Source: Bacillota bacterium (GTDB lineage Bacteria > Bacillota > Clostridia > Clostridiales > Clostridiaceae). Taken from it: a stretch of 64,000 nt of DNA. Numbering within the stretch: position 1 is the stretch's first letter; each line of letters begins with the position of its first letter. Of the stretch, positions 62,729 to 64,000 are shown piece by piece. The translations under genes were made by a program, and so were the position numbers. The notes below the pieces were generated by a model. The model was given only the letters and a program-made list of their open reading frames with translations. It was not told the DNA's origin and ran no database searches. The stretch lies in the NCBI GenBank assembly GCA_021781655.1, contig JAJXWJ010000010.1:1-64000 (forward strand), given 5' to 3'.

Positions 62729-63040
62729 ATGGAAAATTTTAAGTTATGCCCCAAATTCGAAAAAGCCTTCAACCTTTTAGGAAAGAAATGGACTGGATTA
62801 ATATTAAGAGTATTACTTGAAGGGCCAAAAAGGTTTTCTGAAATAAGAGAAATTATTCCTGAATTGAGTGATAGAATGCTTACCGAAAGGTTTAAAGAGC
62901 TTGAAAATGAAGGAATTATTAAAAGAAATGTTTATCCCGAAACTCCTGTTAGAATAGAATATGAACTTACTCAAAAAGGAACAGAACTTAAAACTGTAAT
63001 GTATGATATCCATATTTGGTCATCAACATGGTTAAAATAA
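62729..63040 (+). CDS. HxlR-family transcriptional regulator
   Basis: 103 residues from the ATG at 62729 after GGAGGTGAATCAT; the frame includes an earlier ATG at 62714 that precedes that ribosome site. Winged-helix features: CPKFEKAFNLLGKKWTGLIL, GPKRFSEIREIIPELSDRML and ELENEGIIKRNVYPETPVRI. The N-terminal Cys in LCPKFEKAF matches the redox-sensing Cys of YodB/HypR-like members. It probably controls the divergent nitroreductase/LigB-like genes. Confidence 0.9.
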   Translation: MENFKLCPKFEKAFNLLGKKWTGLILRVLLEGPKRFSEIREIIPELSDRMLTERFKELENEGIIKRNVYPETPVRIEYELTQKGTELKTVMYDIHIWSSTWLK

Positions 63041-63042
63041 AA

Positions 63043-63085
63043 ATGAGAAGCACTGAAAAAATATTACAGTGCTTCTCATTTTTTA
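63043..63085. terminator. Terminator between hxlR and pyc
   Basis: 14-bp perfect stem AATGAGAAGCACTG / CAGTGCTTCTCATT (63043-63056, 63067-63080) followed by TTTTATT. It serves both convergent genes. Confidence 0.88.
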
Positions 63086-63116
63086 TTATTGTTTTAAAAA
63101 TTTCTGTTGTCTTATA

Positions 63117-64000
63117 TTACTTTAAACTTAAAAGCAATTCTCCTGCACTAACCTGCTGTCCTTCCTTAACATTTATTATTCCAACTATTCCTGCTTGTGC
63201 TGAAGTTACTCTTGTTTCCATCTTCATAGCCTCGATAATCATTACTGGCTGATTTTCCTTAACTTCCTCGCCTTCACTTACAAGAATTGCTAGTACATTA
63301 CCAGGGATAGGCGCTCCAACTTGAGCTTTATCTTCTGGGTCTGCCATAGTTTTAGCTAGTGCTTGTGGTGCTGTTTTATTATTTTTATCTTTTATTTTTA
63401 TCTCTCTTCTATTTCCATCCACTTCAAATACAACAGTTCTATTACCTTCTAAATCTAGCTTACCGATTTCTAAAAGCTTCATCATAAAAGTTTTTCCGCT
63501 TGCAACTGAAATTTCAGAAGTTTCTCCTTCAGTTAATCCATGGAAGAAAATATCACTTCCCATCCTGCCAAGATCTCCAAACTCGCTAATATATTTTAAG
63601 TAGCCTTCATACACATCTGGGTATAATGCATAGCTTAAAACAGCTTTATTATCGTTAACTATACCATATTTTTCTTCTAAAAGCTTTGCTATTTTATCAA
63701 AATCTTCTGGAGGCAACAACTCGCCTGGTCTGCCTGTAATTGGCTGTTCACCTTTTAAAACAATACTTTGAAGCTTTTCTGGAAAACCATGCATCGGCTG
63801 ACCCATCATGCCCTTAAAGTATGAAACAACCGAGTCTGGAAATGCCATATTAGCTGCTTTTTCATAAATATTTTCTGGTGTTAGATCATTTTGAACCATA
63901 AATATGGCAAAATCTCCAACCATCTTGGAAGAAGGTGTAACCTTTACTATATCTCCTACCATTTCGTTTACAGTTTTGTACATATCCTTAATTGCGCCAA
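63117..64000 (-). CDS. pyc: Pyruvate carboxylase, C-terminal part (cut by window end)
   Basis: About 294 codons are inside the window; the frame continues past 64000 (GAIKD precedes MYKTVNEMVGDIVKVTPSSK). This is the end of the carboxyltransferase/allosteric region (GFPEKLQSIVLKGEQPITGR) and the C-terminal biotin carboxyl carrier domain with the biotinylated Lys in EAMKMETRV. Pyruvate carboxylase makes oxaloacetate from pyruvate, bicarbonate and ATP. A separate oxaloacetate decarboxylase alpha-type subunit is possible, but the sequence before the carrier domain (YALYPDVYEGYLKYISEFGD) fits Pyc better. Confidence 0.9.
   Translation of the reverse strand, partial: GAIKDMYKTVNEMVGDIVKVTPSSKMVGDFAIFMVQNDLTPENIYEKAANMAFPDSVVSYFKGMMGQPMHGFPEKLQSIVLKGEQPITGRPGELLPPEDFDKIAKLLEEKYGIVNDNKAVLSYALYPDVYEGYLKYISEFGDLGRMGSDIFFHGLTEGETSEISVASGKTFMMKLLEIGKLDLEGNRTVVFEVDGNRREIKIKDKNNKTAPQALAKTMADPEDKAQVGAPIPGNVLAILVSEGEEVKENQPVMIIEAMKMETRVTSAQAGIVGIINVKEGQQVSAGELLLSLK

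Noticed and set aside
1-64000. tRNA, rRNA or prophage genes
   Set aside because: No cloverleaf-like or rRNA-like stretch and no phage structural, lysis or integrase gene was recognised.

Overview
This window looks like chromosomal DNA of a low-GC, spore-forming, saccharolytic Clostridium (cluster I type). The base composition is strongly AT-rich, Shine-Dalgarno sites are clear and GGAGG-like, TTG and GTG starts are common, and it carries the sporulation protease gene yabG, a large CotS/glycosyltransferase spore-coat locus, an anaerobic nadA-nadB-nadC operon and a clostridial AraR-type arabinose locus. The gene order (tkt, tal, FGGY kinase, ..., xfp remnant, araA, araD, araR) recalls the arabinose region of Clostridium acetobutylicum.

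Layout. 1-8.5 kb: yabG, a single-ORF fusion of a MntA-like antitoxin and a HepT-like HEPN toxin, then spore-coat genes (two glycosyltransferases, three CotS-like kinases and one kinase-dead relative). 8.6-16.7 kb: an orphan sugar-binding lipoprotein, a diguanylate cyclase, an ArsC/Spx-like protein, a radical SAM protein divergent from an FTR1 iron permease, larC carrying two back-to-back palindromes inside its reading frame, and an EamA transporter. 16.7-31.9 kb: the NAD operon, a small secreted protein divergent from a NarL-type two-component system, an amino-acid permease, an ABC-2 exporter, a Rieske/FAD oxidoreductase, and tkt-tal. 32-47 kb: the arabinose locus, interrupted by a RiPP (modified peptide) island at 35.2-41.2 kb and by decaying genes at 41.4-43.4 kb. 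47-64 kb: an RNA methyltransferase, a glycerol-1-phosphate dehydrogenase-like gene, a PadR-controlled ABC exporter, a sugar or phosphodiester ABC operon with PHP and HAD hydrolases and a DeoR regulator, a LigB-like/nitroreductase/HxlR group, and the 3' end of a pyruvate carboxylase gene.

Most interesting system: a compact operon encodes a 47-residue precursor ending in the Cys-rich core VSCTCCGCGGPS. A 16-bp perfect hairpin follows, then a ThiF/E1-like leader-binding cyclodehydratase partner, a YcaO enzyme, a SagB-type flavin dehydrogenase, a radical SAM/SPASM maturase with its own PqqD-like domain, and an MFS exporter. It combines azole-forming (TOMM/LAP) and radical SAM chemistry on what appears to be one very short core. 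The YcaO has no canonical start codon at the expected place and lacks the usual C-terminal PxPxP.

Regulation is unusually legible. Three arabinose promoters (tal-tkt, araK, araD-araA) share one layout: AraR box, TTGACA, 17-bp spacer, -10, then a cre-like site. The xfp remnant keeps two AraR-like boxes although the gene is destroyed. PadR-type palindromes occur at both padR and its target ABC operon. A family of dispersed palindromic elements of about 107-130 bp (three copies) sits each time exactly between convergent genes.
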